Assembly (NCBI RefSeq): GCF_021117275.1
Contig: NZ_CP088245.1
Span: 4,962,001-5,026,000 of the forward strand
Reading direction: 5' to 3'
Length of the DNA: 64,000 nucleotides
From: Metabacillus sp. B2-18
GTDB taxonomy: Bacteria; Bacillota; Bacilli; Bacillales; Bacillaceae
Shown: positions 1 to 8,544 of the stretch, piece after piece
Numbering within the stretch: position 1 is the stretch's first letter
How the letters are laid out: the number at the start of each line of letters is the position of its first letter
Position numbers and translations under genes: made by a program
The notes under the pieces: generated by a model
The model's input: the letters and a program-made list of their open reading frames with translations, nothing else
The model's database searches: none
What the model was told of the DNA's origin: nothing

Positions 1-410
1 ACAACCCTGCCTCGCTCATTTGCCGGGACACTTTCTGATACTAAAGTTGAAGCAACAGGAAGTTCTCCTCCTAAACCAGCTCCAATAAAAAATCTTAAAA
101 TAAGGAATAATGTTAGTGACGTCACAAATGCAGATATTCCACTTCCGATTGAAAATAAAAGAAGTGTAATAATAAACACTTGCTTACGCCCAACTTTGTC
201 TGCCATTAAACCAAAAACTAATGCCCCTACAGCCATACCGATTGAATTCACACTACCAATCCAACCCATTTGCTCTGATGTTAAATCCCAATCCTTTTGT
301 AATGCTGCAATAATGAATGAAAGAATTCCAACATCCATTGCATCAAACATCCAGCCTAAGCCTGCAATACCAAGTAATTTTCTCCTTGAGATATTCTGTG
401 TTGTATCCAT
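1..410 (-). CDS. niaP: NiaP-type niacin/MFS transporter, 3' part missing
   Basis: This is the N-terminal 136 or so residues of a major facilitator transporter; the rest lies beyond the left edge. The start ATG at 408-410 follows an AGGTGG ribosome site. The protein opens with MDTTQNISRRKLLGIAGLGW, then FDAMDVGILSF, WIGSVNSIGMA and the MFS loop motif DKVGRKQ, ending in GLGGELPVASTLVSE. These closely resemble, from memory, the Bacillus YceI/NiaP proton symporter that imports nicotinate for NAD synthesis. Membership of the metabolite:H+ symporter branch of MFS is secure. The niacin substrate is inferred from that resemblance, and other organic acids are possible. Confidence 0.8.
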   Translation of the reverse strand, partial: MDTTQNISRRKLLGIAGLGWMFDAMDVGILSFIIAALQKDWDLTSEQMGWIGSVNSIGMAVGALVFGLMADKVGRKQVFIITLLLFSIGSGISAFVTSLTLFLILRFFIGAGLGGELPVASTLVSESVPANERGRV

Positions 411-714
411 GTAAACCACCTTTCATTTTTAACCATAAGTGGTATCAGTATAAATGTACCAACTTTTTCCTCAGCTCTCCACTAACACTTATACTCTAAA
501 TAAAAACAGCTCGTCAATCTATATTGCTTAACATACCAAAATTAATTTATTCTCATACATTTTTATCTTTGTCAAACAATTAAAGATATGTTATATTAAA
601 TGTAACAAAAAATTCACAAATTGGTTTTAGTTTTGACACAAAATAGCCTAGTTTTAGACAAAATTAAAAAGGTACCGACATATGAAAGCGATACCACTAA
701 AGGAGCGTATGAAC
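411..714. other. Intergenic region between divergent genes, with an imperfect inverted repeat
   Basis: This AT-rich spacer serves niaP (minus) and the small membrane gene (plus). An imperfect inverted repeat, AAGTGGTA at 437-444 against TACCAACTT at 457-465, lies just before niaP and could be an operator; a niacin-responsive repressor would be logical but is not shown. A TTGACA at 633-638 is followed 16 bp later by a poor -10 (TAGACA), a weak promoter candidate for the plus-strand gene. Confidence 0.35.
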
Positions 715-996
715 ATGGATGTATTTTTCGCTTATTTATTAATTGGAACAGCTACACCAATCTTTTTATGGCTTGAAAATAGAAAAATTGCTCTTTTACA
801 AATCCCACTGATTGTTTTAATGTGGACTACGTTAATTCTATATATGTATGCTGATTTTGGAGCAGGACATCTAATATTTGGATCGATTTTTGTGATTAAT
901 ATTATCGCTGCTCACTTAACAGTTCTTTATGTTCTTTATACTTCTAAACTGCCTGAGTTTTTACAAAGCAGAACAGACGAAGGCTATACACATTAA
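715..996 (+). CDS. Small three-helix membrane protein, unknown function
   Basis: I do not recognise this family. The reading frame is open from an ATG at 682, but the only good ribosome site (AGGAG at 701-705) is placed 9 bp before the ATG at 715, so a 93-residue product starting MDVFFAYLL is preferred; ATG 709 is also possible. Three hydrophobic stretches are visible at about residues 3-18, 26-45 and 55-78, with a short hydrophilic tail. It converges on the qox operon and shares a bidirectional terminator with it. Nothing in the sequence ties it functionally to the oxidase. Confidence 0.7.
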   Translation: MDVFFAYLLIGTATPIFLWLENRKIALLQIPLIVLMWTTLILYMYADFGAGHLIFGSIFVINIIAAHLTVLYVLYTSKLPEFLQSRTDEGYTH

Positions 997-1001
997 TACG
1001 C

Positions 1002-1038
1002 AAAAAAGGTATGACTCAAATATGAGTCATACCTTTTT
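1002..1038. terminator. Bidirectional intrinsic terminator
   Basis: A 16-bp stem, AAAAAGGTATGACTCA paired with its complement across an AATA-like loop, has A tracts on the left and T tracts on the right. It can end both the small membrane gene and the convergent qox operon. Confidence 0.9.
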
Positions 1039-1042
1039 CGTT

Positions 1043-1327
1043 TTAATGCATATCCCAAACCATTGCTAACAAAGTACCAAAGATTGTTACTAATGCAATA
1101 ATTACTCCATAGTATACATTTGTATAGATCGCTGCTTTGTCCTCAGTTTCACCTGCGTGCATAAATACCACTAACTGAAGGCCAGCCTGTATAAATGCTG
1201 TTACTAACAGGACTGTCATCCCTACTGTAAATGACATATCGAAGAAGTAAACACCCAGTGCTACTAAAGTAAGGACTAGTGAAAAGACAAAACCCATCAC
1301 TTGTTTCATCGGGAATAATTCACTCAT
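1043..1327 (-). CDS. qoxD: Cytochrome aa3 quinol oxidase subunit IV
   Basis: Last gene of the qox operon, 94 residues with three hydrophobic segments (about residues 8-28, 33-55 and 68-90). It belongs to the cytochrome o/aa3 subunit IV family, containing the family-like stretch FIQAGLQLVVFMH. The subunit has no cofactor and is thought to help assemble or stabilise the oxidase in the cytoplasmic membrane. It starts 3 bp after the qoxC stop. The N-terminus is shorter than I recall for B. subtilis QoxD (about 124 residues), but no better upstream start is available because qoxC abuts it. Confidence 0.92.
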   Translation of the reverse strand: MSELFPMKQVMGFVFSLVLTLVALGVYFFDMSFTVGMTVLLVTAFIQAGLQLVVFMHAGETEDKAAIYTNVYYGVIIALVTIFGTLLAMVWDMH

Positions 1328-1330
1328 TGT

Positions 1331-1930
1331 TTACATCATTCCTTTCAAATAGATGAAGCTGAAGATAAAGATCCAAACAACATCTAGGAAGTGCCAGTAT
1401 AAACTGAAAATAAATGACTTGTTAGCTGTTTCTGGAGTTAATCCACGCTTTTTCACTTGCATGATGATAAATAGTCCCCAGAATAAACCTACCGTTACGT
1501 GGGCTCCGTGAGTACCTAAAGTCGTTAATAAGATCGACGTAAAGGCACTTGCCCCAATGCCTGCTCCTTCATGTGCATAGTGGATAAATTCATAGATCTC
1601 GATACCTAAGAATCCTAATCCAAGAAGAAGTGTAATAGCAAAGAAATTTATCATTGCTTTTTGTCTACCAAGACGCATCGCATGAATACCTAAACCAATT
1701 GTGAAACTACTTGTTAAAAGTAAGAATGTTTCAAGGATAACAGGTGTAATAACGAAGATTTCGGCTCCATCAGGACCTGTTCCTGTGCGATTATATAATG
1801 TGAAATAGGTAGCGAAAAGTGTTGCGAAAAGCATGATTTCCGCACCTAGGAAAATCCAAAATCCAAAGATCTTTAAACGATTTTCTTCTGTAGCATATTC
1901 AAGTGGTAGCGAGTTATCAATTTTCATCAT
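1331..1930 (-). CDS. qoxC: Cytochrome aa3 quinol oxidase subunit III
   Basis: A 199-residue heme-copper oxidase subunit III protein with five predicted membrane spans. Diagnostic stretches are FGFWIFLGAEIMLFATLFATY near the N-terminus, GTHGAHVTVGLFWG in the middle and YWHFLDVVWIFIFSFIYL at the C-terminus. It carries no redox centre and supports the catalytic subunit QoxB. Its ATG overlaps the qoxB stop codon by one base (TAATG), indicating translational coupling. An adjacent second ATG one codon downstream could also be used. Confidence 0.96.
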   Translation of the reverse strand: MMKIDNSLPLEYATEENRLKIFGFWIFLGAEIMLFATLFATYFTLYNRTGTGPDGAEIFVITPVILETFLLLTSSFTIGLGIHAMRLGRQKAMINFFAITLLLGLGFLGIEIYEFIHYAHEGAGIGASAFTSILLTTLGTHGAHVTVGLFWGLFIIMQVKKRGLTPETANKSFIFSLYWHFLDVVWIFIFSFIYLKGMM

Positions 1931-3873
1931 TAAGCACCTCGCAATTCTGATTCAGTTTCTTCAATTTCTTTAACAGGAATATAACGACCATGATCTTTTT
2001 CGAAAGAACGTAGTGTCATAAAGATAAAGATTCCGATTGTAGTAATAATTGCTGGAATCCATAGGCTAAAGATTAGTGAGAAGCCCCATACAAAGAACAC
2101 ACAGCTCATTAGGAATGGCATTCCACTGTTATTCGGCATATGAATTTTTTCAATTTCACCTTTAAATAGCTTGTGATCATGTTTTTTCGCATCCCAGAAT
2201 GGTTCGCTAGATGTAACTTCTGGAACAATTGCGAAGTTGTATTCTGGAACTGGAGTGTGTGTAGCCCACTCTAGTGTGCGTGCATCCCATGGATCTGCAC
2301 TAATATCTCTAGATGCATAACGAATGCTGTAGTAAATGTTATAAACGATTAACACAAAACCAATTGCCATAATCCCGGCACCCACAAATGAAACCATGTT
2401 AAGTGGTCCAAATCCAGTAGATTCTGAATACGTGAAGCTACGACGTACTTGACCATCTAAACCTGTAATATACATTGGGATAAATGCTAGAACAAATCCG
2501 ATTGAAAGCAACCATGCTGTCCATTTCCCCAGTCTTTCGTTCAACATAAAACCAAACATTTTTGGCCAATAGTAAGTTAATCCTGCAAGCATAGCAAAAA
2601 CTACACCTGGAATAATAACATTGTGGAAGTGAGCAACTAAGAACATTGTATTATGATACTGATAGTCAGCTGCAGACATCGCAAGCATAACCCCAGTTAC
2701 TCCACCTAATGTGAATAGTGGAATGAAAAGCATTGAATAAAGCATTGGTGTTGTCATACGAATTTTACCTTTTCTGAGCGTAAGCAGCCAGTTAAAGATT
2801 TTAACACCAGTTGGCACAGCAATGATCATCGTTGTAATAGAGAAAATGCTGTTTGTAAAGGCACCTTGACCCATTGTAAAGAAGTGATGCGCCCATACTA
2901 AGAAAGATAATAGTGAAATTAATACCATAGACCAAACCATTGATTTATAGCCATATAGGTTACGTCCTGAGAATGTAGAGATAATCTCACTGTAAAGACC
3001 AAATGCCGGTAAAATCAAGATATACACTTCAGGATGTCCCCAAACCCAGAACAAGTTGGCCCAAAGCATATCCATACCACCGTTATCAAGTGTAAAGAAA
3101 TGTGTTCCAAATAAACGATCCATTGTACCCATTGCAAGTGCTACAGTTAACACGGGGAATGCGAAAACAATGATTAAGTTTGCAATAAGAGCTGACCATG
3201 TGAACATTGGCATTTTCATTAATGTCATACCAGGTGCTCTCATTTTCATAATCGTCGTGATAAAGTTAATACCCGTCATCAGGGTTCCTATCCCTGCAAT
3301 CTGTATCGCGATCATATAATAGTTCGTACCTACAGATTTACTAAACTCTTCACTTGCTAGTGGGAAATATGAAGTCCACCCTGCGTCAGGTGATCCACCA
3401 ACAACGAATGAAATATTAAATAACATAGCTCCCATAAAGAATAACCAGAAGCTTAAAGCATTAAGACGTGGGAATGCAACATCACGTGCTCCAATTTGCA
3501 GTGGAACAACCAAGTTCATGAAGAACATGATAAATGGCATCGCCATGAATAGAATCATAACAACCCCGTGTGTTGTGAAGATCTCATTATAATGCTGTGA
3601 ATCGAGTAACGTATTATCAGGAACCGCTAGCTGTGCACGAAGCATAATTCCGTCCACACCACCACGGAATAACATAACTAACGCGGAAATTAAATACATA
3701 ATACCGATACGTTTATGGTCAACTGTTGTTATCCATTCACGCCATAAATAACCCCATTTTTTAAAGTACGTTAATCCAGCAATGATAGCAATCGTAGTTA
3801 AACCAATGGCTACCATCGAAGCATAGATTGCAAAGCTTGGATGAGGTACGGCAAAACGATCAAAGAAATCCAT
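1930..3873 (-). CDS. qoxB: Cytochrome aa3 quinol oxidase subunit I (catalytic)
   Basis: A 647-residue heme-copper oxidase subunit I. It oxidises menaquinol, reduces O2 to water and pumps protons. The sequence shows TTVDHKRIGIMYLISAL near the N-terminus, the helix VI motif WGHPEVYILILPAFG (about residue 280, CuB histidine and cross-linked tyrosine), the CuB pair in WAHHFFTMG (about 328) and the heme-ligand helix AHFHNVI (about 415). Length and motif order fit QoxB and exclude subunit I of small ba3 oxidases. It lies 58 bp downstream of qoxA and is coupled to qoxC. Confidence 0.98.
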   Translation of the reverse strand: MDFFDRFAVPHPSFAIYASMVAIGLTTIAIIAGLTYFKKWGYLWREWITTVDHKRIGIMYLISALVMLFRGGVDGIMLRAQLAVPDNTLLDSQHYNEIFTTHGVVMILFMAMPFIMFFMNLVVPLQIGARDVAFPRLNALSFWLFFMGAMLFNISFVVGGSPDAGWTSYFPLASEEFSKSVGTNYYMIAIQIAGIGTLMTGINFITTIMKMRAPGMTLMKMPMFTWSALIANLIIVFAFPVLTVALAMGTMDRLFGTHFFTLDNGGMDMLWANLFWVWGHPEVYILILPAFGLYSEIISTFSGRNLYGYKSMVWSMVLISLLSFLVWAHHFFTMGQGAFTNSIFSITTMIIAVPTGVKIFNWLLTLRKGKIRMTTPMLYSMLFIPLFTLGGVTGVMLAMSAADYQYHNTMFLVAHFHNVIIPGVVFAMLAGLTYYWPKMFGFMLNERLGKWTAWLLSIGFVLAFIPMYITGLDGQVRRSFTYSESTGFGPLNMVSFVGAGIMAIGFVLIVYNIYYSIRYASRDISADPWDARTLEWATHTPVPEYNFAIVPEVTSSEPFWDAKKHDHKLFKGEIEKIHMPNNSGMPFLMSCVFFVWGFSLIFSLWIPAIITTIGIFIFMTLRSFEKDHGRYIPVKEIEETESELRGA

Positions 3874-3931
3874 ACGTTTGTGACTCCTTTCGGAAGTGAA
3901 TTTATTTTAAAGATCCGATATCTTTTAAAGA

Positions 3932-4858
3932 TTAATGATTACTGTGTTCTGAATGGTCCTCTTCGTGTGAGTCAGTTTTAGTTGTTTCTGCTTCATGTCC
4001 TTCATGTTCAGACTCTGAACCTTCTTCACTGTGATGACCGTGATTTGGTGGAGCAAACTCTAAATGAGTTCCCGTATATGTTAATTGACCAAGATGACCT
4101 GGCTCTAATAACTCTTCAAATTCTGTTTCAGTAAGTGGTTCAGCTGTTTCTTTTACTTCGTCCACCCACTCATCAAATTCAGTTTGAGACATAGCTGTTA
4201 CGTTAAACGTGTTATCAGCAAATCCTTCACCACTAAAGTTTGAGTTTCTTCCTAAAAATTCACCAGCATGATCTGCTGCAAGATGAAGTGTTGTAATGTG
4301 ATCATTCATTGCATACTTTTGTCCACCAAGCTGTGGAATCCAGAAACTTGTAATTGGTCCATGTGAATATAATTTAAATTCAAGCGGACGATCTGTTGGT
4401 ACATATAAATAGTTCACCGTTTCAATATTTTCTTCTGGATAACTAAAATGCCATTTCCAGTTAGAAGATGACGCATAAACAACTAAAGGCTCTTTATCTT
4501 CATATCCTTCAGGCTGTGCTTCAACAATATAGTTACTTTGCACTGACACAAAAGAAAGATAAGCAACAATAATAATTGGTACCCCTACACAAATTGCTTC
4601 AACCCATACATTTCCATGAATGTGTGGCGGCTCATAATCATCAGGCATGTTAGAAGCACGATATTTCACTAACATATAAGCTAATAGTCCAAGAACAACA
4701 AGAACGATAAACAACATAATTCCCATAGATAATAAGATGTCACTTGCTAGTCTTTCTGCCTGTGGCCCTTTAGGATCTAAAACCAGTAACGGCTCACATC
4801 CTGATAACAATGCGGCAATGGAAACCATAACTGTGAACAAAGTCCATTTTAATTTCAT
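3932..4858 (-). CDS. qoxA: Cytochrome aa3 quinol oxidase subunit II, lipoprotein
   Basis: First gene of the operon, 308 residues. The N-terminus is a lipoprotein signal with lipobox LLSGC (Cys about 21), followed by two membrane helices (about 45-68 and 90-108) and an external cupredoxin-like domain containing SSNWKWHFSYPEENI and FWIPQLGGQKYAM. The CuA-binding cysteines of cytochrome c oxidases are absent, as expected for a quinol oxidase. The last 40 or so residues are unusually rich in His, Glu and Ser (HGHHSEEGSESEHEGHE), a tail that could bind metal. The ATG is preceded by AAAGGAG. Confidence 0.97.
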   Translation of the reverse strand: MKLKWTLFTVMVSIAALLSGCEPLLVLDPKGPQAERLASDILLSMGIMLFIVLVVLGLLAYMLVKYRASNMPDDYEPPHIHGNVWVEAICVGVPIIIVAYLSFVSVQSNYIVEAQPEGYEDKEPLVVYASSSNWKWHFSYPEENIETVNYLYVPTDRPLEFKLYSHGPITSFWIPQLGGQKYAMNDHITTLHLAADHAGEFLGRNSNFSGEGFADNTFNVTAMSQTEFDEWVDEVKETAEPLTETEFEELLEPGHLGQLTYTGTHLEFAPPNHGHHSEEGSESEHEGHEAETTKTDSHEEDHSEHSNH

Positions 4859-4938
4859 ATAAGTACTCCTTTCTTTCCTTCACATAAGCTTCTTCTTTCT
4901 ATACCTACATCATCAGGGTTAGATACCCCGACAACACT

Positions 4939-4977
4939 TTGTGAAAACATGCACAAGATCAGTGTGAAAGATCACAC
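4939..4977. promoter_or_regulatory. Tandem palindromes upstream of qoxA, candidate redox operators
   Basis: Two inverted repeats lie about 80-120 bp before qoxA. The first, TTGTGAAAACATGCACAA (4939-4956), resembles a Rex operator (TTGTGAAA...TTTCACAA) and also a TGTGA-N6-TCACA site with one mismatch. The second, GTGTGAAAGATCACAC (4962-4977), is a perfect 6-bp inverted repeat around AAGA. The direct repeat CACAAGATC occurs on both sides. Control of the oxidase by Rex or an Fnr/Crp-type protein is inferred, not shown. Confidence 0.45.
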
Positions 4978-5264
4978 AAGATCGTTAATCACATCATATC
5001 AGACGTTCACTGATAAGTTTATTGGTAAATTCATGTGTCATATATCGTTCAACTATTAGTCACTTTTTCGTAATATATTGATCATAAATTGTTCACTTTT
5101 ATGGAAAAATTTCTACTTACATGGGATGGTGTGCTTGTAATGGTGGGGGATGGGAAATGAATTGTTTTTAATATCCTGGTTATAGATTCTGTCTCTGGTT
5201 GATCCAGTAGATGACACATCAAATTTTTGCCCCGCCCAACAGGACTCTTCCTAACATAGAAAAA

Positions 5265-5290
5265 GGCCGCAAACAGCGGCCCTTCTTTTT
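5265..5290. terminator. Intrinsic terminator
   Basis: The stem GGCCGC/GCGGCC around AAACA is flanked by AAAAA on the left and a T-rich tract on the right, so it can work on either strand. Its likely role is ending the minus-strand topB-VOC-SRPBCC transcript. Confidence 0.8.
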
Positions 5291-5307
5291 GGGATTCCTA
5301 TTACAAA

Positions 5308-5338
5308 TTCCGACAAACTTCGGGAAGTGACAGGCACC
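5308..5338 (-). repeat. Dispersed GGTGCCTGTCAC repeat, copy 1
   Basis: Read on the minus strand this copy is GGTGCCTGTCACTTCCCGAA followed by GTTTGTCGGAA. It begins immediately after the stop codon of the SRPBCC gene. Related copies lie at 41241-41286, 41591-41618 and 43672-43703, and the same core is inside the palindrome at 8480-8528. Confidence 0.8.
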
Positions 5339-5797
5339 TCATCCAACTCTCTCTTCAGCAACTTTTTTTATATACCGATTCCTCGTTATCAAAAACTCCC
5401 TCATGTACTGCTCCAAAAACAGTCGGTCCGCGATTTTTCCTATGAATCCAAATGGAGAGGTGTAGTCGAATGTGTCGAGCATGAGTGTGCCGTTTGGTTT
5501 TTCGATGAATTCGTGGACGTGGTAGAAGCGTTTGAAGGCTCCTTTTTCCATTTCGTCGACGAATCGGTTTGGGAAATCAAATTCCGTAATCCGAACAGTT
5601 AGGTTTTGTTTGATTCCAAAGTGGACGGCTTCCCATGTGACCGTTTCGTTTAACTCGATTAAGCCACTTGTTACACCACCAATCGCACGTTCATTTGTTT
5701 GACTTGTGGATTGGGTATGAATATCAATATCTCGCGCAACATCAAAGCAAATGTCACGAGGGGCATAAATAAACATATCTGTCTTTATGATTGGCAC
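5339..5797 (-). CDS. SRPBCC-family (START-like) protein
   Basis: A 152-residue protein of the SRPBCC/polyketide cyclase-like fold. It opens MPIIKTDMFIYAPRDICFDVARDI, the usual first strand and helix of this fold, and has the conserved pattern VRITEFDFPNRFVDEMEKG then FKRFYHVHEF. Such proteins form a deep hydrophobic pocket that binds small ligands; no specific ligand or enzyme activity can be assigned. The start is GTG, supported by AAGGAAG 7 bp upstream. It is the last gene after topB and the VOC gene. Its stop codon directly touches a dispersed repeat. Confidence 0.8.
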   Translation of the reverse strand: MPIIKTDMFIYAPRDICFDVARDIDIHTQSTSQTNERAIGGVTSGLIELNETVTWEAVHFGIKQNLTVRITEFDFPNRFVDEMEKGAFKRFYHVHEFIEKPNGTLMLDTFDYTSPFGFIGKIADRLFLEQYMREFLITRNRYIKKVAEERVG

Positions 5798-5822
5798 GTT
5801 ATATCTTCCTTATCTTAAAATC

Positions 5823-6218
5823 TTAGTAACTTTTCACCTGCAGCAGGTCAAAACGGTTTCCATAGAGATCTTCAAACACAACCTCTGTTCCCCATGGCAT
5901 TTCTTGGGGTTCACCTAAAAAGCGCACCCCTTTTTCTTTCATTATATGATATTCACGCAAACAGTCATCTGTTTCAATCACCAAAAATACATGATCCGCA
6001 GCTTGTGAACCTACACGTGCCTTTTTCTCATCATTATCGGCTTCTACAAATACAATTGCCGTTCCGCATTCTCGAGAAGGAGCAACTGTTACCCAGCGCA
6101 TGCCTTCTCCAAATGAGTTGTCAGTAAGCAAAACAAACCCGAGCTTATTAATATAATAATCAATGGCTTCATCATAATCTGAAACAAGGATTGTGAGATG
6201 TCCAATTTTGCGACTCAT
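5823..6218 (-). CDS. VOC-family (glyoxalase/dioxygenase fold) protein
   Basis: A 131-residue vicinal oxygen chelate protein. It starts KIGHLTILVSDYDEAIDYYINKLGF, the typical first beta-alpha-beta module, and ends with FEDLYGNRFDLLQ, the conserved metal-ligand glutamate region near the C-terminus. His7 and the DHVFLVIETDD segment could contribute to a metal site. The family covers glyoxalases, dioxygenases and resistance proteins, so the substrate is unknown. It starts 4 bp after the topB stop, with its ribosome site (AAAGGAG) inside the end of topB, so the two are cotranscribed. Confidence 0.85.
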   Translation of the reverse strand: MSRKIGHLTILVSDYDEAIDYYINKLGFVLLTDNSFGEGMRWVTVAPSRECGTAIVFVEADNDEKKARVGSQAADHVFLVIETDDCLREYHIMKEKGVRFLGEPQEMPWGTEVVFEDLYGNRFDLLQVKSY

Positions 6219-6222
6219 TTTG

Positions 6223-8400
6223 CTACTCCTTTAAATTAAGCTTTGCTAAAGCATCTGCCAAAGCATTATTTGAAAAGTTATCATCTTGCTTTTTCATATA
6301 ATTAGCAACTTCGCGTTTTGAAACTTTGCTGTTTTGGTTCTTTTTCCGTCTTTCTTGGAATGTAGACATTTTTTCACGGTGTCCGCATTTACAAGCAAAC
6401 ATTTGACCTTCACCCTGTCCGCGCAGTTCAAGCTTTTTGTGACAGTTTGGACAGCGTGCGTTCGTTACCTTTGATATGCCTTTTTTGTGGCCACATTCGC
6501 GGTCCTGACAAACAAGCATTTTACCTTTTTTACCGTTCACTTCTAGCATGAGCTTGCCACAGTCCGGACATTTGCTTCCTGTTAAGTTATCATGCTTAAA
6601 GGTTTGTTTGCTGTTTTTAATTTCAGTTACAACCTCTTTTGCGTATTTCTTCATCTCATCTAAGAAAGCCTGTTTTGGTAAGCTTCCTTTTGAAATTTTA
6701 GTCAGCTTTTGTTCCCATTCAGCTGTTAACACAGGTGATTTTAGATCTTCAGGAACAAGGTTCAGCAATTGCTTTCCTTTTGACGTTATGAAAAGATCTT
6801 TGCCTTTTTTCTCTATTAAAAAGCTGCTATATAGTTTTTCAATAATATCCGCTCTCGTTGCAACTGTACCGAGTCCACCTGTTTCACCGATTGTTTGAAT
6901 AAGATCCTTGCTTTCTCCTGCCATATATTTCGTAGGGTTTTCCATAGCTGAAAGAAGTGTCGCCTCATTAAATCGAGCAGGTGGCTTTGTTTCGCCAGTA
7001 GTTTTTGATACTGACTGAATCTTTAGTGTGGCCCCTTCAGATAGTGCCGGTAATGTTTGGTCATCTTCACTGTCTTCATCAACAAAATCTGTATAAACTT
7101 CCTTCCAGCCTGCAGATACTACACGTTTACCTTTTGCAGTAAAAAGCTCTTCACCTATTTTGGCAGTTACAACTGTTTGTTCATATTGATAAGCAGGAAG
7201 TAAAACGGCTAAAAATCGTTGAATAACTAAATCATAGATTTTGCGTTCTTTATCGGATAAAGCACTTAGTGGTACTGATTCTTCTGTTGGGATAATCGCA
7301 TGGTGATCTGATACCTTTTGGTCATCAACAAAAGATTTATTCGCTTTGATTGGTTTACTTAAAATTTTGCCGATGATAGAAGCATATGGCTTCATTCTGC
7401 AAGCTTCTAGTCGATCCTTTAAAGTTGGAACGATATCACTAGTTATATAGCGAGAATCTGTTCGTGGATATGTTAGCACTTTATGCTGCTCATAAAGCTT
7501 TTGCATAATCGAAAGAGTTTCTTTTGCTGAGTAGCCAAAGCGTTTATTTGCATCACGTTGAAGTTCAGTTAAGTCGTAAAGAGCTGGTGAGTATGATTTT
7601 TTCGGTGTTGTTTTGACGTTTACTACCTTCGCGTCTTTTCCTTTTAACCCAGCGAGCTTTCCATCAATTGCTGCTTCGTTAAACGTTTTTGTATCTTTTG
7701 TTTTTTCGTCCTGCCAAGCAAATCTTAAGCTATTTTCTGCTACAGCTTTGATTCCGTAGTATTTTTTAGGCTTGAAGCTGCGAATTTCTTCCTCGCGCCC
7801 GGCAATCATCGCTAATGTTGGTGTTTGCACACGCCCTGAAGATAGCTGAGCATTGTATTTTGTTGTTAAAGCACGTGTTGCGTTTAAGCCAACAATCCAG
7901 TCTGCCTCTGCTCTAGCAACGGCAGAAGCATATAAGTTTTCATATTCTTTCCCATTCTTTAGCTTACGAAAGCCTTCTTTTATTGCTTTATCAGTCACAG
8001 ATGAAATCCAAAGTCTTTTAATCGGCTTATTAACGCGGGCTTTTTCTAAAATCCAGCGGGCAACAAGCTCACCCTCACGTCCAGCATCAGTTGCAATGAT
8101 GATGTCACGAACATCTTTACGTAATAATTGGGTTTTTACAGACTGAAATTGCTTGCCTGTTTTTTTAATCACAACTAGCTTTAATGGAGCCGGAAGCATT
8201 GGTAAATCTTCCAAGCGCCATGATTTATATTGATCACCATAGCTTTCTGGATCAGCTAATGTAACAAGATGACCCAATGCCCAAGTAACGATATATTGAT
8301 CTCCCTCAAGAAAACCATTACCTTTTTTATGACAATTTAACACTCTAGCTAAATCTCTTCCAACAGAAGGCTTTTCAGCTAGAACGACTGTTTTACTCAT
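6223..8400 (-). CDS. topB: DNA topoisomerase III
   Basis: A 725-residue type IA topoisomerase that relaxes and decatenates DNA by single-strand passage. The N-terminal Toprim domain begins KTVVLAEKPSVGRDLARVL and includes ATDAGREGELVARWIL. The catalytic tyrosine is in LTYPRTDSRY (Tyr about 310). The C-terminal region carries two Cys4 zinc-finger-like modules (CPDCGKLM...CQDRECGHKK and CPNCHKKL...CKCGH, about residues 615-680). Length fits Bacillus TopB rather than TopA, whose core motifs differ. It heads a three-gene transcript with the VOC and SRPBCC genes. Confidence 0.97.
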   Translation of the reverse strand: MSKTVVLAEKPSVGRDLARVLNCHKKGNGFLEGDQYIVTWALGHLVTLADPESYGDQYKSWRLEDLPMLPAPLKLVVIKKTGKQFQSVKTQLLRKDVRDIIIATDAGREGELVARWILEKARVNKPIKRLWISSVTDKAIKEGFRKLKNGKEYENLYASAVARAEADWIVGLNATRALTTKYNAQLSSGRVQTPTLAMIAGREEEIRSFKPKKYYGIKAVAENSLRFAWQDEKTKDTKTFNEAAIDGKLAGLKGKDAKVVNVKTTPKKSYSPALYDLTELQRDANKRFGYSAKETLSIMQKLYEQHKVLTYPRTDSRYITSDIVPTLKDRLEACRMKPYASIIGKILSKPIKANKSFVDDQKVSDHHAIIPTEESVPLSALSDKERKIYDLVIQRFLAVLLPAYQYEQTVVTAKIGEELFTAKGKRVVSAGWKEVYTDFVDEDSEDDQTLPALSEGATLKIQSVSKTTGETKPPARFNEATLLSAMENPTKYMAGESKDLIQTIGETGGLGTVATRADIIEKLYSSFLIEKKGKDLFITSKGKQLLNLVPEDLKSPVLTAEWEQKLTKISKGSLPKQAFLDEMKKYAKEVVTEIKNSKQTFKHDNLTGSKCPDCGKLMLEVNGKKGKMLVCQDRECGHKKGISKVTNARCPNCHKKLELRGQGEGQMFACKCGHREKMSTFQERRKKNQNSKVSKREVANYMKKQDDNFSNNALADALAKLNLKE

Positions 8401-8479
8401 AGAAACATCCTTTCACAACTTACATTCTGCTTCTATTATAGATGTTATTGTTTCGTAAATCTAATTTGTTTGCTGAGGC

Positions 8480-8528
8480 GGAGGGACAGGCACCTTGTCC
8501 CAGACTGGGACGAGGTGCCTGTCCCTCC
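8480..8528. repeat. 23-bp near-perfect palindrome carrying the GACAGGCACC core
   Basis: Two arms of 23 bases pair with a single G-T mismatch around a three-base loop (8503-8505). The outer arm is GGAGGGACAGGCACCT. The core GACAGGCACC/GGTGCCTGTC is shared with the dispersed repeat family found elsewhere in the window, but here both orientations are fused head to head. It lies between topB and the sigma-B promoter of the GlsB-like gene and lacks a terminal T tract, so a terminator role is doubtful. Confidence 0.8.
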
Positions 8529-8544
8529 TGGAAGAAATTAATGC

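Noticed and set aside
437..465. T-box-like sequence (AAGTGGTA...TACCAACTT) on the plus strand
   Set aside because: It lacks the conserved T-box core and a specifier stem, and faces away from the gene it would control. Kept only as a possible operator.
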